A stretch of 44,427 nucleotides of DNA from Litoreibacter sp. (GCA_026710325.1 JAPORH010000137.1:1-44427); one strand, 5' to 3'. Shown: positions 9,171-17,343, counted from the first letter of the stretch. Numbers and translations are program-made. Notes: generated by a model from the letters alone, not told the origin.

Positions 9171-9614
9171 TCAACGCACCCCGATATCGGCCAATGCGGC
9201 GCTTAACCCCGGCGGCAATTGCTCCTCCCGCGCACGGTGTTCGGGCAGGTCGGCAGGTGCGTCTTCGGGTTTGAGATAGCGCCAGCCTTGGAACGGCCGC
9301 TTGGTCATGTTTTCAACCCGGATCAGCTTAGGATCAAACACCAATGCGCAACGCCTGATCCCGTCGCCCCGGTCATAGTCATCGAGCCGCAAAACCCTTT
9401 GGCGGCATTGCACGACGCCCTTGATCACCCAATAGATTGAACCGCCATTGACGATCTCCGCCTCGCGCTTTGGCCACATGCGGGTGACGTGACGCGGCAG
9501 CCCGTCCGGGCCTTTGGGCCGGGGGCTCGCTTGCCAGGCGGCAAGGTCGTCGATTGTCTCTGTGCCGACAGAGAGCTTAATAAGGTTCACGAACGGTTGA
9601 TTCTTAGTCGCCAT
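9171..9614 (-). CDS. DUF1489 family protein
   Basis: Conserved alphaproteobacterial protein of unknown function with 147 residues. Recognised from LIKLSVGTETIDDLAAWQ near the N-terminus, the HVTRMWPKR segment, GGSIYWVIKGVVQCRQRVL, GDGIRRCALVFDP and RPFQGWRYLKPEDAP. The frame extends 38 codons upstream, but family members begin at MATKNQPFVNLIKL, so the ATG there was chosen. The start faces the nrdJ promoter region across about 90 bp. No membrane segment or catalytic motif is apparent. Confidence 0.88.
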   Translation of the reverse strand: MATKNQPFVNLIKLSVGTETIDDLAAWQASPRPKGPDGLPRHVTRMWPKREAEIVNGGSIYWVIKGVVQCRQRVLRLDDYDRGDGIRRCALVFDPKLIRVENMTKRPFQGWRYLKPEDAPADLPEHRAREEQLPPGLSAALADIGVR

Positions 9615-9661
9615 GCTGTATATTGTAGTGCCTTCGCGCCGACCCTCAATGCTTGGTATAT

Positions 9662-9684
9662 TGATCCACAGCTGCTTGTGGAAA
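9662..9684. promoter_or_regulatory. Pair of inverted DnaA-box-like sites upstream of nrdJ
   Basis: TGATCCACA on the plus strand and TTTTCCACA on the minus strand face each other a few bases apart. Each differs by one base from the classical DnaA box TTATCCACA. Together they form a CCACA/TGTGG dyad. They lie 23-45 bases before the nrdJ start. DnaA control of ribonucleotide reductase is known for E. coli nrdAB; its relevance here is inference. Confidence 0.35.
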
Positions 9685-9706
9685 ACCCTCAGGAGATTGC
9701 TGCCCC

Positions 9707-12241
9707 ATGTCCGCCTTCGCCGCCCCAATCGCTGATCAAATCTGGGATATGAAATATCGGTTCAAACAGGCCGATGGCACGCCGATTGACGTCACGGTAG
9801 AGGACAGCTGGCGGCGCATCGCCCGCGCGCTTGCCGCGCCTGAGAAAGACCCGGCAAAGTGGGAGGACACATTCTATCACGCGCTTGAGGATTTCAAATA
9901 CCTGCCCGCAGGCAGGATCACCGCAGGGGCTGGCACGGAACGCTCGGTGACGCTGTTCAATTGCTTCGTGATGGGCACGATCCCCGACAGCATGGGCGGC
10001 ATTTTCGACATGTTGAAAGAGGCCGCGCTGACCATGCAGCAGGGCGGCGGCATCGGCTACGATTTCTCGACCATCCGGCCCAAAGGCGCGGATGTGAAAG
10101 GCGTGGCGGCGGATGCGTCGGGACCTTTGAGCTTCATGGATGTATGGGACGCGATGTGCCGCACGATCATGTCGGCAGGCTCGCGCCGCGGGGCGATGAT
10201 GGCCACGATGCGTTGCGATCACCCGGATATTGAGGGTTTTATCACCGCCAAACAGGATTCCGCCCGGTTGCGTATGTTCAACCTGTCGGTGCTGGTCACG
10301 GATGACTTCATGGCCGCCGTGAAAGCCAAAGGCGATTGGGAGCTCAAATTCGACGGCAAGACCTACAAGACGATAAAAGCGGTCGAGCTGTGGGACCTGA
10401 TCATGCGCTCCACCTATGACTTTGCCGAGCCGGGCGTGATCTTCATCGACCGCATCAATGAGGCCAACAACCTAGGGTATTGTGAGACGATTTCGGCCAC
10501 CAACCCATGCGGGGAGCAGCCATTGCCACCCTATGGAGCGTGTTTGTTGGGCTCGATCAACCTCGCGCGTCTGGTCTACTACCCGTTCGAAGAAAAGGCG
10601 CATTTGTGCGAGACGGCCTTGAATGAGCTTGTCGGCACTGCGGTACGAATGATGGACAATGTTGTTGACGCATCGCGCTTCCCATTGCCCGAACAAGCGG
10701 CAGAGGCGCAGGCGAAGCGCCGTATTGGACTCGGCGTCACGGGGCTGGCAGATGCGCTGCTGATGGTAGGTGAACGCTATGGATCAGAGGAGGCGGCGCG
10801 TCTGACCGAGCGTTGGTTGCACGCCATCGCCCGCGCCGCATATCTGGCCTCAGTGGAGCTTGCGAAGGAGAAAGGCGCCTTCCCCTTGTTCGACGCGGAC
10901 GCTTATTTGGCGAGCGGCGCAATGGAGCAAATGGACGAAGATGTGCGCGACGCGATCCGCGAACATGGCATCCGCAACGCGCTGCTGACCTCTATCGCGC
11001 CCACGGGCACGATCTCGCTCTACGCAGGCAACGTATCGTCGGGCATCGAGCCGGTCTTCGCCTATAGCTACACCCGCAAGGTGCTTCAGAAAGACGGCTC
11101 CAAGACCGAGGAAGAGGTAGTGGATTACGCCGTCCAGATGTGGCGGGAAAAGCATGGCGAGGCGGAGTTGCCCGAGTATTTCGTCAACGCCCAGACCCTC
11201 GCGCCTTTGGACCACGTACGCATGCAGGCTGCGGCGCAGAAATGGGTGGATTCGAGCATCTCCAAGACCATCAACTGCCCCGAGGATATCAGTTTCGAGG
11301 ATTTCAAAGAGGTCTACATGGCCGCTTGGGATCAGGGCTGTAAGGGCTGCACGACCTACCGGCCCAATGATGTGACGGGGTCGGTGTTGAGTGTGAGTGA
11401 ACAACCCCAAACGAGCGAAGTCGCAGAAGATGCGCACGGTCGTCTTAAAGCCGCCAGGTTGTCAGCTGGATTTAAGAGTGCCAAAGACGCTGTCGAGGAG
11501 CATGGCTGGGTTTACCAGACTTACGCAAAACATGAAAATGGCGGAGCAGGTTTTCACAAGCAAGCAGTAGAATACGCAAGCGCCTTTGGTGTGGAAGCGA
11601 GCTGGCTTTTATTGGGTTCCACCGAAACGCCCGGCATCGCCGGGCAGCCCCCGACCCTCGCCACGGGAGGGGGATTCACCCCCACCCAGGGCCAGGGGCA
11701 GCCCTCGGGAGGGGATGTGGTCTACATGTCCGAGCCGCTCGACCGGCCCAATGAGCTGGAAGGCCAGACCTACAAGGTCAAATGGCCCGATAGCGAGCAT
11801 GCGCTTTACATCACCATCAATGATATCGTGCTGAACGGGCATCGCAGGCCCTTTGAGGTCTTCATTAACTCCAAAAACATGGAGCATTTCGCCTGGACCG
11901 TGGCGCTGACGCGGATGATTTCGGCGGTGTTCCGGCGCGGGGGCGATGTGTCTTTCGTGGTGGAGGAGCTGAAGGCGGTGTTCGACCCGCGCGGGGGCGC
12001 TTGGATGGGAGGCAAATACATCCCGTCCATCCTCGCGGCCATTGGCGGGGTGATCGAACAGCATATGATCGCCACGGGGTTCATTGCGGGAGAAGGCATG
12101 GGGCTAAAGGCCGACCCGTCAGCCAAGGTCGCGGTTGTCGGTCAACGCGGCAAGGCCTGCCCGAGCTGCGGTTCCTATGAGATGCGGATGATCGAGGGCT
12201 GCATGACCTGCGCGTCTTGCGGCTATTCGAAATGCGGGTGA
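9707..12241 (+). CDS. nrdJ: Adenosylcobalamin-dependent class II ribonucleotide reductase with embedded HTH domain
   Basis: Reduces ribonucleotides to deoxyribonucleotides using a B12-generated radical. The 844-residue chain shows the NrdJ_Z layout: an N-terminal ATP-cone-like start, the barrel with NPCGEQPLPPYGACLLGSIN, the GSRRGAMMATMRCDHPDI region, a C-terminal DUF-type domain (NGHRRPFEVFINSKNMEHFA) and a Cys-rich tail (CPSCG...CASCGYSKCG) that can relay electrons. Residues 579-637 are unexpected: they read as an XRE/C1-type helix-turn-helix (RLKAARLSAGF, YAKHENG, YASAFGVEASWLLLG). Residues about 643-669 are encoded by a palindromic repeat. Both lie between the barrel and the C-terminal domain and keep the frame. 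A ribosome site AGGAGA lies 10 bases before ATG. No cobalamin riboswitch was seen upstream. Confidence 0.95.
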   Translation: MSAFAAPIADQIWDMKYRFKQADGTPIDVTVEDSWRRIARALAAPEKDPAKWEDTFYHALEDFKYLPAGRITAGAGTERSVTLFNCFVMGTIPDSMGGIFDMLKEAALTMQQGGGIGYDFSTIRPKGADVKGVAADASGPLSFMDVWDAMCRTIMSAGSRRGAMMATMRCDHPDIEGFITAKQDSARLRMFNLSVLVTDDFMAAVKAKGDWELKFDGKTYKTIKAVELWDLIMRSTYDFAEPGVIFIDRINEANNLGYCETISATNPCGEQPLPPYGACLLGSINLARLVYYPFEEKAHLCETALNELVGTAVRMMDNVVDASRFPLPEQAAEAQAKRRIGLGVTGLADALLMVGERYGSEEAARLTERWLHAIARAAYLASVELAKEKGAFPLFDADAYLASGAMEQMDEDVRDAIREHGIRNALLTSIAPTGTISLYAGNVSSGIEPVFAYSYTRKVLQKDGSKTEEEVVDYAVQMWREKHGEAELPEYFVNAQTLAPLDHVRMQAAAQKWVDSSISKTINCPEDISFEDFKEVYMAAWDQGCKGCTTYRPNDVTGSVLSVSEQPQTSEVAEDAHGRLKAARLSAGFKSAKDAVEEHGWVYQTYAKHENGGAGFHKQAVEYASAFGVEASWLLLGSTETPGIAGQPPTLATGGGFTPTQGQGQPSGGDVVYMSEPLDRPNELEGQTYKVKWPDSEHALYITINDIVLNGHRRPFEVFINSKNMEHFAWTVALTRMISAVFRRGGDVSFVVEELKAVFDPRGGAWMGGKYIPSILAAIGGVIEQHMIATGFIAGEGMGLKADPSAKVAVVGQRGKACPSCGSYEMRMIEGCMTCASCGYSKCG
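11629..11718 (+). repeat. Palindromic repeat inserted in frame in nrdJ
   Basis: It starts with a 17-base palindrome (GCCCGGC-ATC-GCCGGGC), continues with CAGCCCCCGACCCTC, and ends in GGGAGGGGG / CCCCCACC arms. Nearly the same start occurs between genes at 31656. It is translated as a Pro/Gly/Gln-rich linker right after the HTH domain of NrdJ. Confidence 0.75.
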
Positions 12242-12274
12242 CACGGGTAGGCGCTATTTGATGCCCGACACTTT

Positions 12275-12385
12275 GGCCCGGCACCGCCGGGCCGCGCCCG
12301 ACCTCCCCGTTTTGCCAAAGGCGAACTTTCAGTTCGAAGGGAGGGCGGAGGGCGCTTCGCACCCACCCGAGGTTGGGCGCGGCCC
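12275..12385. repeat. Large inverted-repeat element between nrdJ and copA
   Basis: It begins with a palindrome of the same type as the nrdJ copy (GGCCCGGC-ACC-GCCGGGCC). A 17-base arm (GGGCCGCGCCCGACCTC) then pairs with GAGGTTGGGCGCGGCCC 63 bases further on, with one mismatch (a G-T pair in RNA). It occupies most of the gap between the convergent nrdJ and copA genes, so it may serve as a bidirectional terminator. Confidence 0.7.
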
Positions 12386-12427
12386 TCTCGTATCGAAAGC
12401 AAGCGATGCGTCTTGGCCAGACACGAT

Positions 12428-14875
12428 TTAAACCTCCCGCCACCCCCGCAGCCTCAGCGCATTGCCCAACACAAAGACCGAGCTGAGCGCCATGGCGCCT
12501 GCGGCAAAGATAGGCGACAGCAGCAGCCCGAAGGCAGGGTAAAGCGCGCCGGCGGCGACCGGTACCAGCGCGGTGTTATAGGCAAAGGCCCAGAACAGGT
12601 TCTGGCGGATGTTGCGGATTGTGGCGGAGGATAAAGCGATTGCGCGGGGCACGCCTGACAGCGCGCCGGAGATCAGCACTACGTCAGCCGCCTCAATCGC
12701 GACATCAGTGCCGGTGCCTATTGCGATGCCGACATCGGCGGCGCTGAGGGCAGGGGCGTCGTTGATCCCGTCACCCACAAAAGCCAACGCGCCGTGTTGG
12801 GATTGAAGGCTGCGCACGGCGTCCAATTTGCCGTCGGGCAGAACCTCCGCCACCACCTCGTCAATGCCCAGCTCGGCCGCGATGGCCTGCGCCGTGCGGG
12901 CATTGTCGCCGGTGATCATGACCGTTTTCAAACCTTGCGCGTGGAGTGCTGCGATGGCGGCTTGGCTTGTCTCTTTCACCGGGTCGGCGACGGCAATGAT
13001 CGCGCCAAGTTTGCCATCTATAGCGGCAAAGAGCGGCGTTTTGCCCTGCGCGGCGAGGTGGTCGCGGGTGGCCTCAAACGGGGTTAGATCAATCCCAAGC
13101 TCAGACATGAAACGATCCGCGCCGACCTCAACACGCTTTCCGCCTACATCAGCGCGTACGCCGTGTCCGGTCAGGCTTTCGAAATTGGAGACCTCTGGCA
13201 GGGTCAGCCCCTCTGCTGCGGCCACGATTGCCCGGGCGATAGGGTGTTCGGACCTCGTCTCTACAGCAGCGATCAGGGGGAGGAGCTTGGATCGGTCCCA
13301 GCCCTCCACCATCTCCAGATCGGTCAGGCGCGGCGCGCCTTCGGTCAGGGTGCCGGTCTTGTCGAAGGCGACCACCTTGACGTCGGAGAGCGCCTGCAAG
13401 GCCTCCCCTTTGCGGAGCAAGACCCCCATCTCCGCGCCGCGCCCGGTGCCCACCATAATCGAGGTCGGCGTCGCCAAACCCATGGCGCAGGGGCAGGCGA
13501 TGATCAGGACCGCCACCGCGTTGACCAGCGCGAAGCTGAGCGCGGGGGCGGGGCCGGTGAACAGCCAAACCCCAAAGGTCAGTGTCGCAATGGCGAGAAT
13601 GGCGGGCACAAAATAGAGCGTTACCCGGTCGACCATGGCTTGGATGGGCAGCTTGCCGCCCTGCGCGTCTTCAACCATGCGAATGATCTGCGCGAGCATC
13701 GTATCCTCGCCAACAGCCGTCGCGCTGTAGGTCAGGCTGCCGGTCTGGTTGACCGTGCCGCCGACGACCCTGTCGCCCGGGGATTTGGCAACGGGGACCG
13801 GCTCGCCTGTGATCATGCTTTCATCCACATAGCTTTCGCCTGTCAGCACTAGGCCATCCACTGGCAAGCGCTCGCCGGGGCGCAGCTCGATCTTGTCGCC
13901 TTTTGTCAGTGCGCTGATTGCGACTTCCACGATCTCTCCGCTACGTCGGACCCGCGCGGTTTTGGGGGCGAGACGGATGAGGCGCTGAATGGCTTGGGAG
14001 GTGCGGCCCTTGGCGCGCGATTCCAGCCACCGGCCCAACAGGATCAGCGTCACGATGACGGCGGCGGCCTCGAAATAGACGTTCACACTGCCTTGGGGCA
14101 GCAGGGCAGGCGCGAAGGTGGCGACAACAGAATAGAGGTAAGCCGCCGCCGTGCCGACCGCGACGAGGCTGTTCATATCTGGCGCGCCCTTGAAGAGGGC
14201 GGGGAAGCCGTCGCTGTAGAAGCGCCGTCCGGGACCCGCCAACACGGCAGTGGTGAGCGCAAATTGGATCAACCAGCTGGCTTGCAACCCAATAGTTGTG
14301 TGGATCAGATGATGGAATGCCGGGAAGATGTGGCTGCCCATTTCGAGCGCAAAGACGGGCAGCGTTAGCAGGGCTGCGAGCAGGGTTTGCCGCTTGAGCG
14401 CTTGCGCCTCCGCTTCGCGTTTGGCGGCGGGGTCGTCGCGCGCTTCTTCGGTCAGTCTGCGTGCGGTTTTCCCTTTACTTTCAACGGCTTTGAATAGGGT
14501 GTCGATCGTGACGGTGCCTTTGACTACGGCGCGTTCGGTTGCGAGGTTGACGGAGACTTGTGTGACCCCCGGGACTGAGAGCAGCGCGCGTTCGACCCCG
14601 CTGGCGCAACCAGCGCAGCTCATTCCTTCGATGGCGAGCGTGACGACGGGCAGCGGCACGCGGTAGCCAAGGTCTTCGACGGTTTGCACCAGCGCGCCGG
14701 GGTCGAGCGTCGGCGCAAAGTTAACCTCGGCCCGCTCTGTCGTGAGGTTGACGGCGGCGTCGCGCACGCCCGGAACCGCCTGCAAAGCCCGTTCGACCCG
14801 GCCCACGCAGGAGGCACAGCTCATCCCCTCGATGGGCAGGCTCAGGGTTTGCGTCATACCGGTTTCGGCATTCAT
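12428..14875 (-). CDS. copA: Copper-exporting P1B-type ATPase
   Basis: Inner-membrane pump that expels Cu(I) at the cost of ATP. Two N-terminal heavy-metal-associated domains carry GMSCASC (Cys20, Cys23) and GMSCAGC (Cys87, Cys90). The membrane metal site CPC is in [12 protein letters not shown]. The phosphorylation site is DKTGTLTEG and the hinge is [20 protein letters not shown]. The open frame runs 61 codons further upstream, across the CueR-type promoter, so the start was placed at MNAETGMTQ (815 residues); MTQ, six codons on, is an alternative. It is divergent from cueR, with the operator in between. Confidence 0.95.
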   Translation of the reverse strand: MNAETGMTQTLSLPIEGMSCASCVGRVERALQAVPGVRDAAVNLTTERAEVNFAPTLDPGALVQTVEDLGYRVPLPVVTLAIEGMSCAGCASGVERALLSVPGVTQVSVNLATERAVVKGTVTIDTLFKAVESKGKTARRLTEEARDDPAAKREAEAQALKRQTLLAALLTLPVFALEMGSHIFPAFHHLIHTTIGLQASWLIQFALTTAVLAGPGRRFYSDGFPALFKGAPDMNSLVAVGTAAAYLYSVVATFAPALLPQGSVNVYFEAAAVIVTLILLGRWLESRAKGRTSQAIQRLIRLAPKTARVRRSGEIVEVAISALTKGDKIELRPGERLPVDGLVLTGESYVDESMITGEPVPVAKSPGDRVVGGTVNQTGSLTYSATAVGEDTMLAQIIRMVEDAQGGKLPIQAMVDRVTLYFVPAILAIATLTFGVWLFTGPAPALSFALVNAVAVLIIACPCAMGLATPTSIMVGTGRGAEMGVLLRKGEALQALSDVKVVAFDKTGTLTEGAPRLTDLEMVEGWDRSKLLPLIAAVETRSEHPIARAIVAAAEGLTLPEVSNFESLTGHGVRADVGGKRVEVGADRFMSELGIDLTPFEATRDHLAAQGKTPLFAAIDGKLGAIIAVADPVKETSQAAIAALHAQGLKTVMITGDNARTAQAIAAELGIDEVVAEVLPDGKLDAVRSLQSQHGALAFVGDGINDAPALSAADVGIAIGTGTDVAIEAADVVLISGALSGVPRAIALSSATIRNIRQNLFWAFAYNTALVPVAAGALYPAFGLLLSPIFAAGAMALSSVFVLGNALRLRGWREV

Positions 14876-14909
14876 CGCGCGCGGTCCTTGTCTTTTGCAT
14901 TCAGGTTGG

Positions 14910-14940
14910 CAGATAGGGGTTCCAGTGACTGGAAGGTCAA
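14910..14940 (-). promoter_or_regulatory. CueR-type promoter/operator of copA
   Basis: On the minus strand a -35 box TTGACC and a -10 box TATCTG are separated by exactly 19 bases. This is the overlong spacing typical of MerR-family activated promoters. The spacer holds a perfect dyad TTCCAG-TGA-CTGGAA. The arrangement matches CueR/copA promoters, where Cu(I)-CueR twists the DNA to allow transcription. Confidence 0.88.
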
Positions 14941-15008
14941 GGGAAAAGCTGCTATATTTCGCGCGGGTGCAGCAATTCGTGCCCAAAGTCGCAAAGGACC
15001 GCCTGCCC

Positions 15009-15407
15009 ATGAATATCTCAGATGCGTCGCGTAGCAGCGGCTTGCCCGCCAAAACCATCCGGTATTACGAGGATATTGGTCTTGTCCGCCCCGCGCGCGG
15101 GGAGAACGGGTACCGCGATTTCAGCGAAACGGATGCGCATAAGCTGGCGTTTCTGGGCCGCTCCCGCTCACTTGGGTTCTCGATTGAGGAGTGCCGCACG
15201 CTGATGTCGCTTTACGAGGATCGCAGCCGCGCCAGTGCTGATGTGAAAGCCGTCGCGGCGGAGCATCTGGAGCGTATCGCGCAAAAGATTGCGGAGCTGC
15301 AGGCGTTGCAAAGCACGTTGCAAACACTCGTCACCCGTTGCCACGGTGATGACAGGCCGGACTGCCCGATCCTCGATGGGTTGTCTGGGGAAGAGGTTGC
15401 GCAATGA
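15009..15407 (+). CDS. cueR: Cu(I)-responsive MerR-family regulator
   Basis: MerR-type activator of 132 residues. The N-terminal winged HTH reads [20 protein letters not shown], a long dimerisation helix follows, and the metal-binding loop carries Cys111 and Cys119 in [10 protein letters not shown]. That two-Cys loop is the pattern of monovalent-metal (Cu/Ag/Au) sensors. The ATG before [10 protein letters not shown] was chosen because MerR proteins start here; the frame itself is open for much longer upstream. The end overlaps copC by 4 bases. It should activate copA from the divergent promoter and may be cotranscribed with copC and copD. Confidence 0.93.
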   Translation: MNISDASRSSGLPAKTIRYYEDIGLVRPARGENGYRDFSETDAHKLAFLGRSRSLGFSIEECRTLMSLYEDRSRASADVKAVAAEHLERIAQKIAELQALQSTLQTLVTRCHGDDRPDCPILDGLSGEEVAQ

Positions 15408-15745
15408 TACTGCGGGTTTTGGCGGTGCTGTTTTTGTTGAGCAGCGGCGCACTGGCGCATTCGCAAAAGCTGAAGACGGTGCCCGCGGACGGCGCGATCC
15501 TGTCGGAGCCGCCTGAGGTGATCGAAATGGTCTTCGACGACCCGATGCGCATCACCTTTATCAGGCTGGTCAATTCCGACGGTGAGGAGCTGCCGTTAGA
15601 GAGGGAAACGGGCCTGGACGCATCCATCGACTTCCGCGCCTTTCCCGACAATTTGCCGCCCGGGCAGTACCGTTTTGAATGGCGCGGGTTGGCCTCTGAC
15701 GGGCATGCGATGCAAGGCGGGTTTTCCTTTGAGCTGGCTGACTAA
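15404..15745 (+). CDS. copC: CopC-type periplasmic copper-binding protein
   Basis: A 113-residue protein with an N-terminal signal peptide (about 18 residues, hydrophobic LRVLAVLFLLSSGALA). Cleavage at ALA-HSQKL would leave His as the mature N-terminus, the Cu(II) ligand of CopC proteins. Family segments are VPADGAILSEPPEVIEMVFD, DNLPPGQYRFEWRGLASDGH and GGFSFEL at the end, with a second conserved His in SDGHAMQG. It overlaps cueR and is followed 6 bases later by copD, the usual CopC-CopD pairing for copper trafficking across the inner membrane. Confidence 0.9.
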   Translation: MILRVLAVLFLLSSGALAHSQKLKTVPADGAILSEPPEVIEMVFDDPMRITFIRLVNSDGEELPLERETGLDASIDFRAFPDNLPPGQYRFEWRGLASDGHAMQGGFSFELAD

Positions 15746-15751
15746 CTTCTG

Positions 15752-16648
15752 ATGCTGGCGGCTATGATGCAGGCCGATGCGGTGACCTGGATCGGGATCG
15801 CCATCAAGGCGCTGGCCTATGGGGCAAGCCTTTCGGCGATTGGTGCGGTCTTGGTTTTGGCGTTCCTGGCGGGGCTCAGCGCGGACGGGTCTGCCGCTTT
15901 GCGCCGCACTGCTGTGGCGTCGGCGCTTCTGGCTGCGGTTTTCACGGCGCTGCGCTTGCCCGCGCAAGTAAGCTTTCTGATGGGGGGCATGCTGCAAGGA
16001 AGCTTTGACCCTGCAGTGCTGGCCCTGGTGGCGCAAAGTCCCTTGGGGGAAAGCATCGCGGTTCGGCTTGTGGGGCTTATGCTGATCTGCGCTGTGATCT
16101 GGCGATCGGTGCCAGGACTCAGGGTCGCGGTCTTTGGCGCGGTGATTGCGGCGAGCTCTTTCACGCTGCGCGGTCACACGCTCGATGAGCCGCGCCTCCT
16201 ACTGGGGGGCTTGATCACCTTGCACATGCTCTGTCTGGCATATTGGATCGGCGCGCTTGCCCCGCTGGCCCGCGCCGCGCGGTTGGAGCCCCCGGCGCAA
16301 GCAGGGCTGCTCGCGCGCAATTTCGGGCGTCAGGCGCTTTGGGTCGTGTTTGCTTTGGTGGTCGCTGGGGGTGCGCTTTTGGCGATGTTTGGGGTCACAT
16401 CACCTGCGGGGTTTACAAGCCCCTACGGGCAGGGCGTCGCGCTGAAGCTTATCCTGTTTGCCGGAGTGCTGGCCTTGGCTGCACGCAACAAATTGTCACT
16501 GACGCCCGTTTTGATGGCCGCTGAGCCGAGCGCCGCTGCGCGCCTGCAACGCGCGATCAAATGGGAGGCTGTGTTGATCGCCACGATCCTCATCGTAACG
16601 GCGATCTTCACCAGCTTATCCGCACCGCCAACTCTCGCGGCAGCATAG
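15752..16648 (+). CDS. copD: CopD family copper resistance/import membrane protein
   Basis: Integral inner-membrane protein of 298 residues with about eight hydrophobic segments. The CopD signature region is the LHMLCLAYWIGALAPLARA stretch near residue 155, followed by helices around GVALKLILFAGVLALAARNK. CopD works with periplasmic CopC and is thought to move copper into the cytoplasm. The ATG at MLAAMMQADAV was used; MMQADAV four codons later is also possible. It closes the cueR-copC-copD gene group. Confidence 0.88.
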   Translation: MLAAMMQADAVTWIGIAIKALAYGASLSAIGAVLVLAFLAGLSADGSAALRRTAVASALLAAVFTALRLPAQVSFLMGGMLQGSFDPAVLALVAQSPLGESIAVRLVGLMLICAVIWRSVPGLRVAVFGAVIAASSFTLRGHTLDEPRLLLGGLITLHMLCLAYWIGALAPLARAARLEPPAQAGLLARNFGRQALWVVFALVVAGGALLAMFGVTSPAGFTSPYGQGVALKLILFAGVLALAARNKLSLTPVLMAAEPSAAARLQRAIKWEAVLIATILIVTAIFTSLSAPPTLAAA

Positions 16649-16937
16649 CATGCGCCCGGCGCGGCAGGGTGCCGGTCGGGTAAAGTGCGCTCTTACTCAT
16701 AAGCGAGAGGAAAGGTGGGCCCACCCGGAGCATATCCGGAATTTGCGGTTCCCCCAGCGGGTCTCCCCGCCAGCGGCCTTGCCTTGTCACCGGTGATCGC
16801 AAGGCAGCCCTGACACGAACTGCCGCAATCCCATTCATGCGTCGCGCCCGAAAGAGGCGCAGGTACCGGGGAGAGGTTTTATGCCTGATGTCTTAAGCAA
16901 ACCTGTCTTGGCCGCACGCAGGCCTTAACAATGCTTG
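16649..16937. other. Intergenic region with many short stems, no supported gene
   Basis: Several stem-forming segments are visible, for example GCGGG-GAGA-CCCGC and CCGGA-TATGC-TCCGG (both as read on the minus strand), and the palindromes GGTGGGCCCACC and TCACCGGTGA. A 76-codon minus-strand ORF covers part of it but lacks protein-like features. It lies downstream of the two tRNA genes on their strand. It could encode a structured RNA, but I do not recognise 6S, SRP, tmRNA or RNase P motifs. Confidence 0.3.
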
Positions 16938-17012
16938 TGGCGGTCGCGACGGGACTCGAACCCGCAACACCCGGATATACAATCCGGCGCTCTCCCATTG
17001 AGCTACGCGACC
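16938..17012 (-). tRNA. tRNA with anticodon GUA, short variable loop (atypical tRNA-Tyr-like)
   Basis: A complete 75-base cloverleaf with encoded CCA can be drawn. The acceptor is GGTCGCG/CGCGACC, the D-stem GCTC/GAGC, and the anticodon stem CCGGA/TCCGG with loop TTGTATA. The variable loop is five bases (GTGTT), the T-arm GCGGG-TTCGAGT-CCCGT, and the discriminator is G73. Positions 34-36 are GUA, the tyrosine anticodon. Bacterial tRNA-Tyr is a class II tRNA with a long variable arm and A73; both features are absent. The T-arm resembles tRNA-Asp and the variable loop and G73 resemble tRNA-Asp or tRNA-Trp. Amino acid identity is therefore uncertain. It follows tRNA-Glu by 9 bases on the same strand. 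Confidence 0.8.
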
Positions 17013-17021
17013 GCAGCGCGC

Positions 17022-17096
17022 TGGTAGGGTGTAGGGGAGTCGAACCCCTGCTTTTCGTTGGAAAGACGAATGTCCTGACCACTAGACGAACACCCC
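17022..17096 (-). tRNA. tRNA-Glu (anticodon UUC)
   Basis: A 75-base cloverleaf with encoded CCA: acceptor GGGGTGT/ACACCCT, anticodon stem TTCGT/ACGAA with loop CTTTCCA giving anticodon TTC, a T-arm AGGGG-TTCGACT-CCCCT and discriminator A. The GTCTAGTGGTCAGGAC D-arm is typical of tRNA-Glu. It is the first gene of a two-tRNA transcript. Confidence 0.93.
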
Positions 17097-17111
17097 TTAG
17101 CGCGTGTCGGA

Positions 17112-17140
17112 GTGATATTGGATCGGGTCAGGCATTTCAA
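17112..17140 (-). promoter_or_regulatory. Sigma-70-type promoter for the tRNA pair
   Basis: On the minus strand, TTGAAA and TATCAC are separated by 17 bases, ending 15 bases before the 5' end of tRNA-Glu. The upstream DNA is very AT-rich, as expected for an UP-element-like region of a strong stable-RNA promoter. Confidence 0.6.
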
Positions 17141-17243
17141 ATAATTATTTTAAAACAGTTACTTACGTCATAATTTTCCCGTTCACTGCCGGAAAGGCAG
17201 CGTTGCAACAGAGCGCTGGCGTCGTATGCGTGAAGGTGAAAGC

Positions 17244-17280
17244 GCGAGCGGGGGCCGAATGACGTGTTCGGCCCCCTCGC
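17244..17280. other. Strong isolated hairpin
   Basis: GGGGGCCGAA and TTCGGCCCCC pair perfectly across a 7-base loop, and the stem extends by GCGA/TCGC after a 2-base bulge. There is no clear T-run on either strand. It lies between the tRNA promoter and the metG-side terminator and could be a terminator arm or insulator. Confidence 0.5.
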
Positions 17281-17343
17281 TATCGTCGGGTTCTTCAATC
17301 AGCTGAGTGTGCACAGCCTGGATCTCCTTCTTGTTTGGGCATG

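Noticed and set aside
9615-9706. Cobalamin riboswitch in front of nrdJ
   Set aside because: The upstream gap is only about 90 bases and contains no B12-box-like sequence.
16608-16838. 76-codon minus-strand ORF between copD and the tRNAs
   Set aside because: Overlaps the end of copD, has a very basic unbiased composition, and covers a stem-rich region better explained as non-coding.
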